From the NCBI RefSeq assembly GCF_037179485.1, contig NW_027040706.1, positions 186,001-250,000 on the forward strand: a stretch of DNA of 64,000 nucleotides. The letters run 5' to 3'. The notes beneath the pieces are model-generated. The model was not told where the DNA came from and searched no databases. It saw only the letters and a program-made list of their open reading frames with translations. The position numbers were made by a program, and so were the translations under genes. Positions 13,301 through 28,300 of the stretch are shown here, piece after piece; positions within the stretch are counted from its first letter, which is position 1, and the number at the start of each line of letters is the position of its first letter. Origin of the DNA: Ochlerotatus camptorhynchus. Lineage: Eukaryota; Arthropoda; Insecta; Diptera; Culicidae.

Positions 13301-16300
13301 ATTGTTGCTAGCTTGATTAAACCGTCGTTAAAACGTTTATAATGAATTAAATTAAATTATTTAAAACTTTTATAATGAACTCGATCTTTTTTAAGTCATA
13401 GGCTTTTCTTCTTTACTTTATATGCATAGATGTTATTAATCATTTGACCACTTGCTTTAACAACATAAGGACATACCACCAGAGAAATTAAGAGGAGGAG
13501 GATAAGTCAAAATGCACTAGGGGCAGAACGCCCTTTGCCTTTTTATCAATAATATCGGAATCTTGCACCCAACATATTTCACATTGTGGCCTTCATTGCT
13601 CATTGTTCAGGTGCATTATTTGTTCCACGAAGTAAGGGTTCGATTCCCGCTCCAGCCGGTGGAACTTTCCACTAAAAGAAAATTTCCCAGCTGGTCTACT
13701 GAGTGTTGTGTGTTGTCCGTTGTCCAGTGTTAGGTTTTCAGTCTGTTTCACCATGACCCAGTTTAATTAATATCACTAAATTTTAGCCTAGGCATCCAAA
13801 TGGTAATTATTGTAAAAGTTTTAGAGGTTGCGCAAATGATATGAAGACTGTATGATGATTATGGCAAAATACTATGATATACGTTGGAATTTCTTCTATA
13901 GTACGTTCAGAATACAGAGTTATAACATGTAACTAAAATTGCACTCGATTACTATATTATTCTATCAATACTCAATTAATCTCTGATATATGCGGTTAAA
14001 GCATTTAAGTTACCCTATTTTTTTTTGCTCAAGTACTTACATTTTTAAACAGCAGTCAATGTTAATCTATGAACTAATCCCTACATGACTGTAAAATCGA
14101 TCTTTTCTTATGTGGTATTGATGCATGTTTAACTTTTCGCCGCTGTCGGATTCAACGCACCTACGTCTACGGAACTTACGCAGAAGTGATTCGCAATTCG
14201 GTAGAGCTTATTAAAAGTGTTTTGAGCTTATGTAGTTATGAATTTATTCGGTACGATCGCGGAATATTGAAATGATTGATATGTGCGATAAAATAACTAA
14301 TTAAAATAAAGCTCAATAGTAATTTAAGTAGAATATCTAGGGAGGAAACCAAAATTAACCAACTTACGAACATAGGCTATCACATTTATTTTGGTGGCAC
14401 TCTTTAAATAATAATAAACCTTTTTATTCTTCGTTCGACACGGATTTACTTATTCAATCGGATTTCTACGCGGATGTATCTACGCGCACACGTCACAGCA
14501 TTTTTTCTTGAAGCAATACACAGGGAATCCAGTGTTCAAGCTGCCAACATAGGCTAGTCCTTCTGCTGTATTGTCAAAGATAGAAGCAAAATTTATTCAA
14601 ATGGGTCAAGTCTTGAAAAAAAAAGCTGTCACGCAGCTCCAGCTTGATACCCAACAAAAAAAAATTCTATTTATGCAACAAGTTGCAAAATGAAGAGTTT
14701 TTCAGCACGAGTCACAGGATAATTACGGCGAGTGCTAAAAAACGAATTTCGCAACGAGTTGTTTACAACTTTTTTAAACTGAAAACAGTACTTTTCGACA
14801 CTGTTATTTTAAATATGAAATGGCCTCCATTTGTTATTCAAAACAGTGTCGAAAAGTGACATTTTTCAGCATTGAGTGCCAAAAAATGTTGTATGCCGTT
14901 CGTTGCTAAATTCGTTTTTCAGCACTCAGCACTTCAGCATAGAAATTTCCAAATCAACAACAACATGATGAACGAATCTTCTATTTGCAACTTGTTGAAT
15001 AAATAGCTATTTCGGCATTTTGAAAAAAAAAAATAGTCGTTACATAAAAATCGGTTTAAAATTATTGGTAAAAAATATCTATTCAGCGAGATCGATTTTA
15101 TCGTACACTTGCCTAATACTAGAACCATTTACCGATAACATTTAGCCTAGTGATCTTTAAAATGACTCTGTTACTCAGTAAATTTTGGGGCATGAAGTCT
15201 CAATCGTAGAACAAGTGATACAATATGATTTTTCTTAGTATCCCAAAACTAACATTCACTTTTTAAACCTTTTATGAAATCACTTTACAGCTGATAATAA
15301 TTTCTAATTGGATGCTGCCAATCGAATGGTTTAATAATAACTATTAACTGAACCCCCATTCGCGGTCCCTCAGACATAACGTATATCTCGTCTAATTTAA
15401 CATAGCATTTGTAATGCATAATTAGACGAGCTCATGTTCCCCCCGGATACAATGTATATTCGTATAAGTCAGGTAAGACACTAGGACTTTATTTCCCCCT
15501 GACGAAAATATGTAAAGGAATTGAGGAAGACGTAAAACACCGTAAAATACATTTTTTTAAACAAGTTTTGCCATAAATAAGTTATAACACAATATTAATG
15601 TATTGCTGGCTTTGCAACATCCCATGCTCCAACCGGCTTTTGCAAATTATTAAACCTGCCGGTTAGCAATCAATGAGGCAAACTTGAAAGTAAATACACC
15701 ACAAGTTCACACAACTCTTGTTGCGTATATCTCGACCACCACCCAATCTGGTCAGTGCCAAGTTCATACATGAAGGATTTTCTTCGGCCATTAAGAAATG
15801 TATATAGCTAACCAGACGCGTCGCGATCATGATTACAAGTTGAGGATATTTCCGCGTAAGCAAAATGCGGTTTATGCTAATAGCCAGTGAGACGAACGGC
15901 GTATTTAGTTTGAGAGCACATAGATCGATTGAACAAATTTGATTACCCCATAAAAATTCAAACACATGGTTGAATATCTCACGCTTCACCGGCTCTCGTT
16001 ATGTTGTACGATGTGATCAGTTGACAAGCCACTATCAATTAAAAATATTCAACTAACTTCTGGTGAATTGACCAAAATTTCTGGTAGAATAATAATACAA
16101 TTCCATTAAACATATTAAATAAAAAATATTAAATTTCAGCATTCAATGTTGGCAGAAATAGCTATTTATGCAACACGTTGCAAAAAGAAGTTTTTTTCAG
16201 CACGAGCATGCTTGGCATGCACAGTTGTATGTACACACCAACTGCTCATTTGTTAATAACTTTTCACTCAGTTGCTGAAATTTGTTTTTCTTTAAGGTAA

Positions 16301-19300
16301 TAATTACTATCAATTATTGATAGATTAGGATCAAAGCTTACTATAGATATGCAAAGAGTAGGTAAATCTTAACATTTGAATCAACACCAATGATTTTTTA
16401 CGCTTAAAGTCCGAGATGTGCAGTGAGCATTTCTCACTTCATTTTTACAACATAAAAACAAATACAGTTAATTACTGGAATTAAAATCTACTTTTTCTTA
16501 CGTACCTATAACAATTTTAAACTTTATTCAATCTACTGCTTCAAACAGAACTATGTTTTGTCAACTGTGTGCAAAATTATTAGCAAATGAGCAGTTCGTG
16601 ACGAAAACTGTGTATGCAAAGCATGAGCACGAGTCGTAGTTTATGTAACGAAGCTTGCCGAGTTAGATAATTACGACGAGTGCTGAAAAAATCGAATTTA
16701 GCAAATAACATTTTTTGCACACAAAAGAGTGTCGAAACCTAGAACTTTTTGGTACTGGGTGCTGAAAAGTAGTTCTTTTCGACACTGTTATTGTAGTTAG
16801 GAAAAGTAGGCCATTATGTTTTTCAAAACAGTGACCAAAAGTGACACTTTTCAGCACTGAGTGCCAATAATACCTTTGTCGAGATAAAGATGGCTTTCAA
16901 AATTCACAAATTATTGTGTTCTTTTTCACAAAAGACCTGAACAATAAATACATTTTTTTTTTATAAATCAGCAGTTAAAATAAATATATTCTAAACCAAG
17001 TAACTTTGCTGAAGACACAATTTTTCTGTTTTCAATAGGGTGCCCAAAAAAACAGTTTTTTTAGAATAACTTTTTTGTTTTACTTTTCTTAAAACAAAAC
17101 TAGTGTGGAAAACTTTTAGAACTAGATATATAGGAAATGGCTCTAATGTTGGCCTATGGATCTAAGATTGGGCCCATTGCTAAAAATCTGCTATTTATCA
17201 ATTCTATCTAGATGAACGCGTCATTGGGACGGTACTCATGGATATTTTTGGTCACTATTGAAAATTTAGTCCATTGCTGAATTCATGTATCTGCCCAAAT
17301 TAGGGGCATTTAGGCCGACATTACATCCATTTCCTCTAGTCATTTGTGCAGAAACAGCATTTAGCTATGTACATTATTTTTTAATTATTTTTGGGTATTT
17401 TTTAGTTTCTTTACTCTATTTTGAAAAATTGTATGTTTTCTCAGTTTTCATCTTTAATGTTCCGTTATCTGTGATCTTTCAGATTCCATATCAAGAATAA
17501 AATCATTTATCCAATTAGTTGAGATATTAACATTTGAAGACTGTATTTCTTTAGATAAAATTACCCAAGTTATATCAAAATATTATCTTCAACAAAAATA
17601 TGCGCCATAATTTTGCCTGAAACTGTTCTGTGATCACTTTTTAAAACATTAAAAATAAAAAAATACCATATGTTTTTCCTTTATTAGAGAGACTTTTATT
17701 GACTTCTCAATTAATAGCAGAAAAATAGCTCTAATGGTCAAATAAAGAGCTAGATATATGGTGTCTACAATAAAGTTGCTTGAAATAATTATTTCTACAA
17801 CTTTGTTGAAGAATAAACCACCTGTAACTAAATACAAAAAAGCGGAGCAAAATTAATAACTCCGAAACGAAGCATATACAGAGGTATATTTTGGTGTTTT
17901 TTGTAGAACATGTTTTTTTCTATAACTTTTTTTAATGCATTGAAATGGCGTTTTGAAGACTTGACGACTTAGGCAAAGTTGTTTATCTTAATAAAAGACG
18001 TCAAAACTCCACAGCCTACTATTTTCGTTACTGTGTGACATATGGGGGGGGGGGGGCAAATCCGGATTTTTTGCGTTACGTAATTTGTGTGTTGCGGCTT
18101 ATGTGTATGGACGGGCAGGCGTTAATGTTTAAGAAATAAGGACTAAGCTTGACGGGAGAACTCAAGTCGCTTCCCAGGACAAATAAGAAGTCATAAATGG
18201 GGATGGGCCCAGCGTAATTTTTATCATTCATGCCTCTAACGATAAAGGTCACGATTTCAAATCTTATGTATAGACACTCAATTCTGTTTTATCGCCAGAT
18301 ATTTGAGCCTTGATACATAAACTAAATGAGAAAAAAACAGACTCTGCTCACAATAATAAAATTATAGTTCTTAAATCGCTTTGTAAACAAACGGCAACAC
18401 TGTAACTACGTTATACTCAGTCCAGTAGGGCCACTTTCGATTCTTTTTCCATTCTCTTTCAGGAATGAGCTCTCTTAAGTGTAAATCAATGAATCAATCG
18501 ACCTCTGAGGTGAGTTCCAAGGGAACACCGATAATAAACTCAAGGGGTCGAATTATGAGGATAGCCGGAATCTTTTAACAATCTTACGCTAATGGTGATA
18601 ACAGGTTGGAAAAGAGTTCCAAAAGAATTCCAAAAATAATTACAAGCAAAATCCGAAAAAAAAAATTACAAAGGAGCGAATACTAAGAATACCCAGTTTC
18701 AATGGAATTCAAAAGAAAGTTTCAAGAGAGAAAAGAAAAAAATTCCAAGAAGAATCTCAAAATAATTTTGGGAAGAATTCCAAGGATGTAAATTGTCCTT
18801 CGAATTCAGTGGTGAATTTACAGAGAATACCAACTGCTGAACAAGCTGAAGAGAAATGCTAGATAATTGTGATCGAAATTCCAAACACAAAATAGAAGAA
18901 TCCAAGGTTTCTATATTCAATAGGCAATTACTATACCAAGGCAGTTCTGAAGAATATTCTAAGAAATTTCAAAGGGAATCATGGAGATAAACTTTATCAG
19001 GAATTCCTGACCTGTTATGGAGAGAGGAAATTCCAGAGAGAATCATATTGATTATTGGGGTGAAATCATGAAAGTCTCTGAAAACGTTTTGAAATTATTC
19101 TATGAAAATTCTGAACAGTTCCAAAGATATTATCTAGTTAGGCTTCGTGCGCAAACTATGTAACGCATAATGGGGGTGGGGCACGCATGCGTCACTTATT
19201 GTTACATAGGGGGATGGGAGTAAAGGGAAATGTTACGTGGTGCTCCTTATGTGATTAGTTTTCTCAGCATGCCCACAAGTAGGCTGCCTTACAAAGAAAA

Positions 19301-22300
19301 ACACTTGCGTTTTTCAGATTCATCTACTAGTCCACTTTTGCAGAGCACTACAATACAACATGAAAAAGATTATGTTCTACATAATATAACTTGTGATTTC
19401 ATAAAATTTCATAAATCATCTCTGACACATTGCACTTTTTTTCAAACAATTCTCAATGTCTTGACTTCCTCACATCCACTGTGTGATCGGGGTATGCCTG
19501 CCCGATCACGTGCGAAAACTGATAAATTACGCCGTCACAGTTAGAGCAAAATAACTCCACCGCTATTAACTATTTGTTCCACGTCTAATCAACTTTCGTT
19601 TTCTTGCCATCTCATTGTAGGTCATTCTCGTGAATGTAGTGCATCTGAGAGACCCGGTTTGCCCTCTGCCAACGTCCATACTTGCTCAGTATCTGAAGCA
19701 AGCAAGCGGACAATTATCATGCTTGAAGGTAAGATCTTATACTTATGCAGCTACTAAAACGGATCGCTGGGGTCTACAAACCTATGACTTTGTGCAAATA
19801 AACCGGTTTAGGTCCCAGTGGCGACGAATACGAAAGAATCTATTCAAAACAAACATCTAGCATACCGTGTTGGCTGGGTAACCATGAACCATGAAAGGTG
19901 GTTCGACATACCGCATACTACAATGTGGTTTTATGATTGGCCCAGATTTACCCAGAGTAATGCTTATTTATAAATTAAATCAAGTGTAATTATTTATCTT
20001 GTCTTAAACCTGTTCTAGCTGTAGCATGGCAGTTGGCTTGAACTGGTCAAAGTTCTAAGAACATAATTATCATAGAATTTATGTTTATTTATTTTCAGTA
20101 GGTTCATTTTACGTTTAGCAAGTTCGATGAGTTGATGGGTCGATAGGTACGGTCCAGGTGTAGGAGCTGCCTCCCTGGCGTCGGTAGCATTGGTCCTCAG
20201 CACGGAAAACAAGATAGACGGAAAACAAATCAAGGAAAAAATGTGTTAGATCGATTCCAAATTAGGATATTACTGATGCAAAATTTGAAATTTTCGCTTC
20301 ACAGTTTTCAAACGGTTTAAACTCATTTGATAAGAAGCTGACTTGACACAAACCATTTGAAGTTAATATGGAAATTACTATGGAAAAACCAAACTTTTTG
20401 TTCATTGTCTTCTAGCTTTTTCCATATTGTACTGTTATCAAGTTCTATTGCTATTTTCATGGGAATTTTTATCAGCTACAACTTTGCAGAAAATCGTTTT
20501 TCAGCCAAACGTCAAATTAAATAGTTATTAATTGTTTAAGAGATTGCTAATCTTATGGCAAGTTTAAGCAACTGTATTGTGGGCAACACTGTATTCTCCA
20601 ATGTGACATAGTGGCTATGATTTTTGTCCTCTATTCTACGCGCCATAAACACCAATGTTGCCTGCTGAACAGCTGATTGAGCATAATCATAAGACATCAG
20701 TGAATCAATCATAATTTTTGTTACTTACATTTGATCGAAAAGCAGTCTTAAACAAAGTTGTAGCTGAGAAAATTTTCAACAAGCTCAGCTATCATTTTCT
20801 AAAGTAGAGTGAACTGGTGAATTTTGAGATCGATATGAACTTAAATTATGGTTTCCCCATAATAATTTCCATATAAACTTCAAATGGTTTGTGCCAAGTC
20901 AGTTTCTTACTAAAGGAGTTCAAATTTTGGGAGGATAATCAGGACCCAATTTGGAACCGTTTGAGCACTGTGGAGCGAAAATTTCAAATTTTGCATCAGT
21001 CTAGTATAGAGTCTCATTGTGCATAAGGTATAAGGCATGTAGCTCATGTGTTACCTGACTTATAACAAATATAGGTTGTTTACGAATACCCCGAATACAA
21101 CATATAGTTCGTCTAATTTTACATTACAAATGCTATGAGTCATACGTTATAAGTCAGGTTACACAGTAATCTGTTAAAGCACGGTATTACCAAGCGAAAG
21201 GCGACGGGTTGGAAATTATCTCGAATTATACTAGGGTTGTAGGACAAAAGGTCGAAGGTGTAGCAGGTAAGCATTCACGGTGTACCTATTGAGTGGACTG
21301 TTGGAGAAGACTTTCTTTTTACCATACGGTATCCTAACTATGGTGAACTACGAAAATATGTACCAGTAAGGACCACAGTGAAGCTAATACTAAGTTCGAC
21401 TGTTGACTGATAATTGATTCATTTATTAGTAGTGGGATAAACGCTCTTATAGTTGCAGTACGTTAGAAGCGTTAGGTTCCTATAGTTGAAGATGGAGACT
21501 CTCAACGTTGCCAGATATACCGATTTATCGGTATTTATACCGATTTCCAAACTAGATACCGATATACAGATAAGGTTCCTGAGAATACCGATTTTTAAGA
21601 TTTTATACCGATTTATACCGTTTTTTAATCAAAATTATTATTGCCTGCCCGCGCTCGAATTTTGGATAAATTTTTTGTGAGAGACATGTATCTTTTTGAA
21701 TACTTCATATTTTTGAGCCTTCAAAGTTCTAAACAATCATCTCTAAAGATGCCTTATGCTTGATACTCTTTCGACTAATGTTTGCATTACCTCAACGTTT
21801 TTGGCTACCCATCAATCGAGAAATAGTCGATGGCTCTTTCCGGTAAATCCTAGGGAATCGAAACCTTATTTTACTTCCGGAAGCCTTTATTCGTTTTTCA
21901 ACTTCCTGAAGTTTCATCCAACTTTCCCTGGAATTTTCTTCTACCTTACCTTGAAAGCTTCTTCAGCCTTCGCTCGAATGATTCTTTCATCTTTTCCCGC
22001 CAGTTTTTTCAACTTTCCCGAAACTTCAAGGATGCTATCAGATTTTTATTGCTGATCCACACTAGCTGCAGGAACATTTAAGAAGTTCTGAAATTTCAGA
22101 AAAGTCCAGACTTTTGTGTAAGTTTCGATAAATTAAAGACAGTCTCAATAACTTCTCTTAAAATTCGAAAACCCGGAAATGTCAGAAAAGTCCAGCGAAT
22201 TCCAGTGAACTTAAGGAAACATCATAAATATTTTGGAAACTTCACAAGTCCAAAGAACTTCAGGGAAATTTAATGGTTTTCAGGGCAGATCAACTAATTA

Positions 22301-25300
22301 ATAAAATTGCTGAAATTATAAAGGAGTTCCGAGAAACTCAGGCAATTTCCGAAAACTTTAGCAATGTCCTGAGGGGCTCATGCAAATTTAGGAAACGTAA
22401 GGGAAGTTACATGAACATTAGAACATTTTGAGAACATTTTATGGGAAGTTCTATGCTTTTTAATGGCAGTGTCGATAACTTTTAAAAATTAAAAAAAAAA
22501 TCGGGAAGATCAGAGAACTTCAATGCTGATGTTACAATAAATTCAAGAAAATTGTGAAAGCACTTAAGAGATTTCGTAATCTTCAAGAAAGTCCAGAGAC
22601 CTTCAAAGATGATTAGAGATATTCCGGTGGTCTTTTATAATCAGGGAAGTTTTGAGCACTTCGATGATTACCAGAGAACTCCTGAACAGCCCCTAATTTC
22701 AGGAAAATTACAAGAACTTTTAAGGAATTTCGAGGAATTATGGAATATTCCCAAGTGCATTTCAGGAATATTCCAAAAGTCTCAGGGAAATTGCGGAGTC
22801 TTCAGAGATGTTTAATGAATATCAGGAAAATTTTCTGGATCATTAGAACATTCCCCAGGAATATCTTTCTTCCGGAATTATGTCCTTGTTTCTTTCGACT
22901 GTTCCGTAAGCGCTCTGGCTTCCGACTTTCTTCAGATGTTTCTTCCAATCTACCATAGGAAGTTTCTGCCAGCGTCTCCAGAAAGTTTCTTTCGTCTTCT
23001 CCAGGAAGTTCAATTAATTTTCCCTGATTTTTTTTTTTCATCTTCTGGAAGTTTGACCATAAGCCAAAGATTTTTTTGTTCGACTTCTATTGGAAGTTTT
23101 TTTCCGAGCTTCTTATGGCTTTCCCTGGAAATGGCTACTTCTGAAAATTTACTTCCGGTTTCCGAAACTTTTCTGGCTTCCTCTAGATGTGACATCCGAT
23201 AGTTTATTTAAATTATCGCCACAAGTTTCTTAATTCGTGTCTTAGAAGTTTCCCGGATGTTTTTCCAACTTTTCTTAGAACTTTCCTCGAACTTCATCCA
23301 GGAGAGTTTCTTTCCTCTTTCTCTGGATGTTTTTTCGGCTTTGTTCAGAAGCTAATTTAAATATTCCCGGAGTTTTCTTCCGGAATTTTCCGATCATTGT
23401 ACAAAAGCTTTCTCAGTCTTAAAACACAGCAACGACTACGATGTAATCTGTTCGACATTTTGGCCTTGGGTTGTGGCTTTTTTGAAGTGAAAATATTGTT
23501 TGCCGTTATTGTCAATAGTTTAGTCGTCGTTGTGGCTGATTTTCCATATTTCGGTTTCATTTAATGATATTTAATTGAAAAAAACTACTTTCTCACAATT
23601 TTGATCATCACTTGAGGACAACGATTATTTAAAAATTAAATAATAAAAATTAAAGACTGTTTTAAGACTGAGAAAGCCGTTAAACAAAGCAATTCCCCTC
23701 AAGTCCTAGTCGTCACCATCGTTAAATTGTTCACTTTCAAAAAAGGGCAAAAATGTAAAATTAATTAAATAGTAAATACCGATAAATACCGATTTTTTAA
23801 TACCTTTGATACCGATAAGCTTTAAAACAATCTGGCAACGCTATATAGGAACCTAACGCTTCTAACGTACCGCAACTATAGGAGCGTTTCCCCTTAAAAC
23901 GGGAAAGATAATTTGCTTGTAGACAGCAAGCTTATTTTTCAGGGACAGAGTGGATCTCCTATTGATGGCGGATGCAGGGATCTCATCAGGATGTTGCATT
24001 TTGTTTTCGTTTTGTCAACATGTTCCCTGAAAAGCAGCTTGTTATCGAGCGTAAGACCGAGGTAGACTACCTCTTTGAACCATTCCACCACTGCCGTTTA
24101 AGTTGATATTATTATTCTCGGAACAAGTTCGGGAGATTTGGAATGAGGAAAGATGATGACCTGGGTCTTCATCACGTTTATACGGATCTTCCAGCTGTTG
24201 AAATAAACAGACAGGGCATCCAAAGTTTGGCGGTCAGAGCTCGGATGACCCTACCCTCATAGACGATGGATGTAACAGGGACCACGATCCACCATCAACA
24301 AGAAAAGTCCAAGGATGCTTCCTTGTGCAACAGTCACACCGATGTTGAAGGCTTCCGATGTGATCACATTCAGAGAGACTCGGAATGTCCTGTCAGAGAG
24401 ATAGTTTTTTATGATCTTCACAAGGAAGATTGGAAGACCGTATCGCTGCAATTTGTAGACCAGGCCATCGCACAGTGGTGCCAAGTGTATCAAAACACGC
24501 GCTTTTTTATTTATGCTTGTCATGACATGTATAAATATTGTAGAAAAAGTTACAGATACAAAACTGATTTTAACGATGCCTCCACAAAAAAAAAACCTTT
24601 ATATCATCATATTAAAAAGTCCGCTGGTTTTGGTATTTTTAACGAATTTCATAGCGCCTCTCGAATGCTTCAAGCTCCTTGTTCCGTATATGTTGCTGAA
24701 CTGGCGGCAATACACTATACGCTAGAAACGATCGCCTCACTTGCACCAGATCACTATTTTATTTTTACGGATAGTCTCAGTTCTGTCGAGGCTATTCGAT
24801 CCATGAGGCCGGTAAAGCACTCCTCGTATTTTCTCATGAAAATACGAGAGCTTCTGAGTGCTTTATCTTTAAGATCTTTTGTCATCACCTTTGCATGGGT
24901 CCCATCTCATTGCTCGATTCCGGGCAATGAGAAGGCGGACTCACTTGCTAAGGTGGGCGCTATGCAAGGCGATATTTACGATCGACAAATCGCCTACAAT
25001 GAAGTTTTCTTCATTTATCGTCAACAGTCGCTCGCCAGCTGGCAAAATAAATGGAGTGAAGGGAGTTTGGGACGATGGCTATTCTCGATCATCCCTAAGG
25101 TGTCGAAGAGTCCTTGGTTCAAGGGGTTGGATGTGGGTCGAGACTTCATTCGTCTGATGTCTCGCCTCATGTCCAATCACTATTCGTTAAACGCTCACTT
25201 GTTTCGTGTTGGGCTGGGAGACAGCAATCTCTGTGAATGTGGACAAGGTTACCAAGACGCCGATCACATCCTTTGGTCTTGTGCTGAGCATCGTGGAGTC

Positions 25301-28300
25301 AGATCTGAGCTGTGCGATTCCCTTCGGGCTCGAGGTAGACAACCTAATGTTCCAGTTCGGGATATTTTGGCTAGACGTGATCTGGAGTTTATGAAACTCA
25401 TATATGTTTACTTTAAGAATACTAACCTTAGATTGTAAGTTTGATTAACCTTGTGTTTAGTTTTGTATTGTGCGTATAGTTTTTTTTTATGTTTGTTTTA
25501 AAGATGAATAGAAATAAGTTCATGTTTTAGGATTAATTAAATATTTGTATAATAAATCATATTTCAAACCTCCTTCTCCCTTTCCCCATCCAAAAAATTG
25601 TAAATCTCCACTAACCTCGAGACGACCGCGAGTAATCGGTTCAATTCCTTTAACTCTAGATTTAAGACATTAATCATGTATAATGCAAAAGATAACTTGG
25701 CTCTGTAAAGTTTATTCGATTGAGCCTGTACAAATAAATTAATATAAAATAAAAATCATATTAAAAAAAATAGCATCTCACTTTTAGGTGGATGAATCTT
25801 TAATTTTCTTTTACCATAATAAGGAGTGTTGTAACCCGAGAATCTTCTCCGAAGACACCTAGTACCTTTAATCAACCATTTCAGCGTAAATAAAAAAGCG
25901 CGTGTTTTGATACCCTTGGCACCACTGTGCATCGTGCCAGATATTATCGACCACTTTTTCAACATCCAACAATGCCATGGCAGATGTTTTGGATACAGAC
26001 TTGTTCCGTCTGAGAATGTTTGTCACCCGAGTCGAGCGACCTTTACGGAAGCCAAACTGTTCTTCGAGCAACAAGTTGTTTTCATCGGCAGACGCTAGTA
26101 GACTGCGCTTTCGAACAGCTTAGATAACCCCAAGTTAAGGCTTGAAGAAGAGGATGGATCTTTCCCAGGTTTCCGAATGGGGATGTCTTTATCTGACTTC
26201 CAGCACGAGGAGAAGAAGCCAAATCTGAGGCACTGATTAAAAATCAGTGCCAGTTGGTTGAAGAATCTGGAACTATTTGAGTTCCAGATTCAGAATTTGT
26301 TCGAAACCTGGGACCTTCATGGCCAACAGTTTGTCAGCCGTAATCTCGGATTCCACAGAATAATTGTTGGGAATTTGATGGAGATTGGCTGCATTTTCAG
26401 CAACCGCAGTATCGTATGGACTTGCCATGTTCAGTCCGAGATTATGAGAGCTGACGAAGTGTTGACCTATAGCATTAGCCCTCTCTTCAGGGGTTATCAG
26501 ATGGGCGACTGAATCATTAGGTTGATTCAACGATACAAGTAGTGAAATGGGCCTTGGCTTATTTTTAAGGATTTTTGTTTGTTTCCAGAAGGGTTTTGCA
26601 CAATCTGGGAGAGAACGGATCTTATTTGGCAAAATCGTTATTTCTGAGATCCACCATCCTGGCCTGAATGATCTTTGTTAATCGATTACAATTGGTCTTC
26701 AAGTAAGTCAAGTCAAGTAAGGAGTCTAATGCGATCTTTGGCAGGGCTTTCAAGGTTCAGAGTGTTACTCACCTGTATGGATAGTGACATGTGTTGTTCC
26801 CTGGGTCGGCATATTGCCTCCTCGATAGATTATAGACACCGGTCAACGTCTTCGGACGTCTCCGGTTGGACATCGTAGTCGATGGTTGTGTCGACGCAGT
26901 GTTGATATTGGTCCCAGTTAACACGATGGTAGTTGCGCCGGGAAGTTTCGAACCGGTTCACCGAGGAACCAACTTCGGCCACCACCGGATGGTGGGAGCT
27001 GAGTTCCTGGTAGGTGATACGTTGAGCGATGTCGTTGCCCATGTTGCTGATGAACATATCGATGGTAGCGTCAACACCGGACCGACTCAACCGGTGGGAG
27101 TGTCGGGACTCAAGATGTTGTACTGCGCTTTCTGCAGGCCGTAAATATGGTTCATATCATTTAAATAGGTGAAAAACCTGCGGATTCGAATGGAAATAGT
27201 TTTATCCTGGGGAGAATAGTAGAAGTAAGATTTTTTTGTTGCTTTTTTATTCTCAAGGAAAATTTTGTTTTAGGAAGGAAAAGCAAATAACTTAAATTTC
27301 CTGTATTCTCCCCAGCATGAAACCATTTCCATTCGATTCCACAAGTTGTTTGCCTAAAGATATTATATGCACTATATTTTTATTTCAGTGAATTTCAGTG
27401 GTACACAATTGAATGTATTTTTCCGATTATTTTCCCCCATTGTGCATCGTATTAGCTTGACAATATCTCTTCGCAAGTCTGCTGTCGACCCATCCCTGAT
27501 GTTGACTTGACTTGTTTGAGCAGTAAGCCGCAATGATGGTGATGGGGCCGGCAGGAGTAGAAACTTCCACCCCTATGGCTTCGATTATCTTCAGCTGGAA
27601 TCTTGGCAGCAGCCGATGTTCCTCGAGCGATAGCCACTCCTACTCCCCCGGAGCTGGTTCGATCCAGCCTCACAAGCCGGAAATCGGTAAGGAAGACGTT
27701 AATCTCAGGTTTCAGGTGCATTTCGTCGCTGATGGTGCTCCTGAGCGAGCAAGCGTTCCAATTGGCAATTTTGATGGCTTCACGGTCCATACCTATTGAT
27801 GAGGGATATGGCAGCATGTAGCTGTTCTGTTCCTGTTCATGTCCTACAGGTGCGCTGATAATGACTTCTGTCACGAGTGTAACAAGTTCCACCGTTGATA
27901 GTCCCGGAGGTGGAGAGGTGCTTCGGGGTGCAGCGGTTGCGGACTACTTGAGTTTACCGAAGTTTTATGCATCCCAGCTGTTAGCAGGACCGAAGCAGCA
28001 ACAGCCAAACAGTTGTTGAGTGGGAGTGGCGGAAGAACCGGAATCGGACGCCGTTGGGTAATGGTGAGCAAATTCTGCTAATTGCGTGGAGGTCATTTTG
28101 CGGATATCCATAAACTCCGCACGTTTTGGACAAAACTTGCTGGTAGCGCGATGAGTTGCACCTTAATTGGAGCATTGTGGATCAGCGTCCTCCATCCTTT
28201 CGCATGCTTCGGCTGCATGTTGCTTTCCACCATCGTTGCAGCGATGTGGCAATTTTTGGTCCCGTGCCCAAACATAAGGCAGTTGGAGCATTGGGTAATG

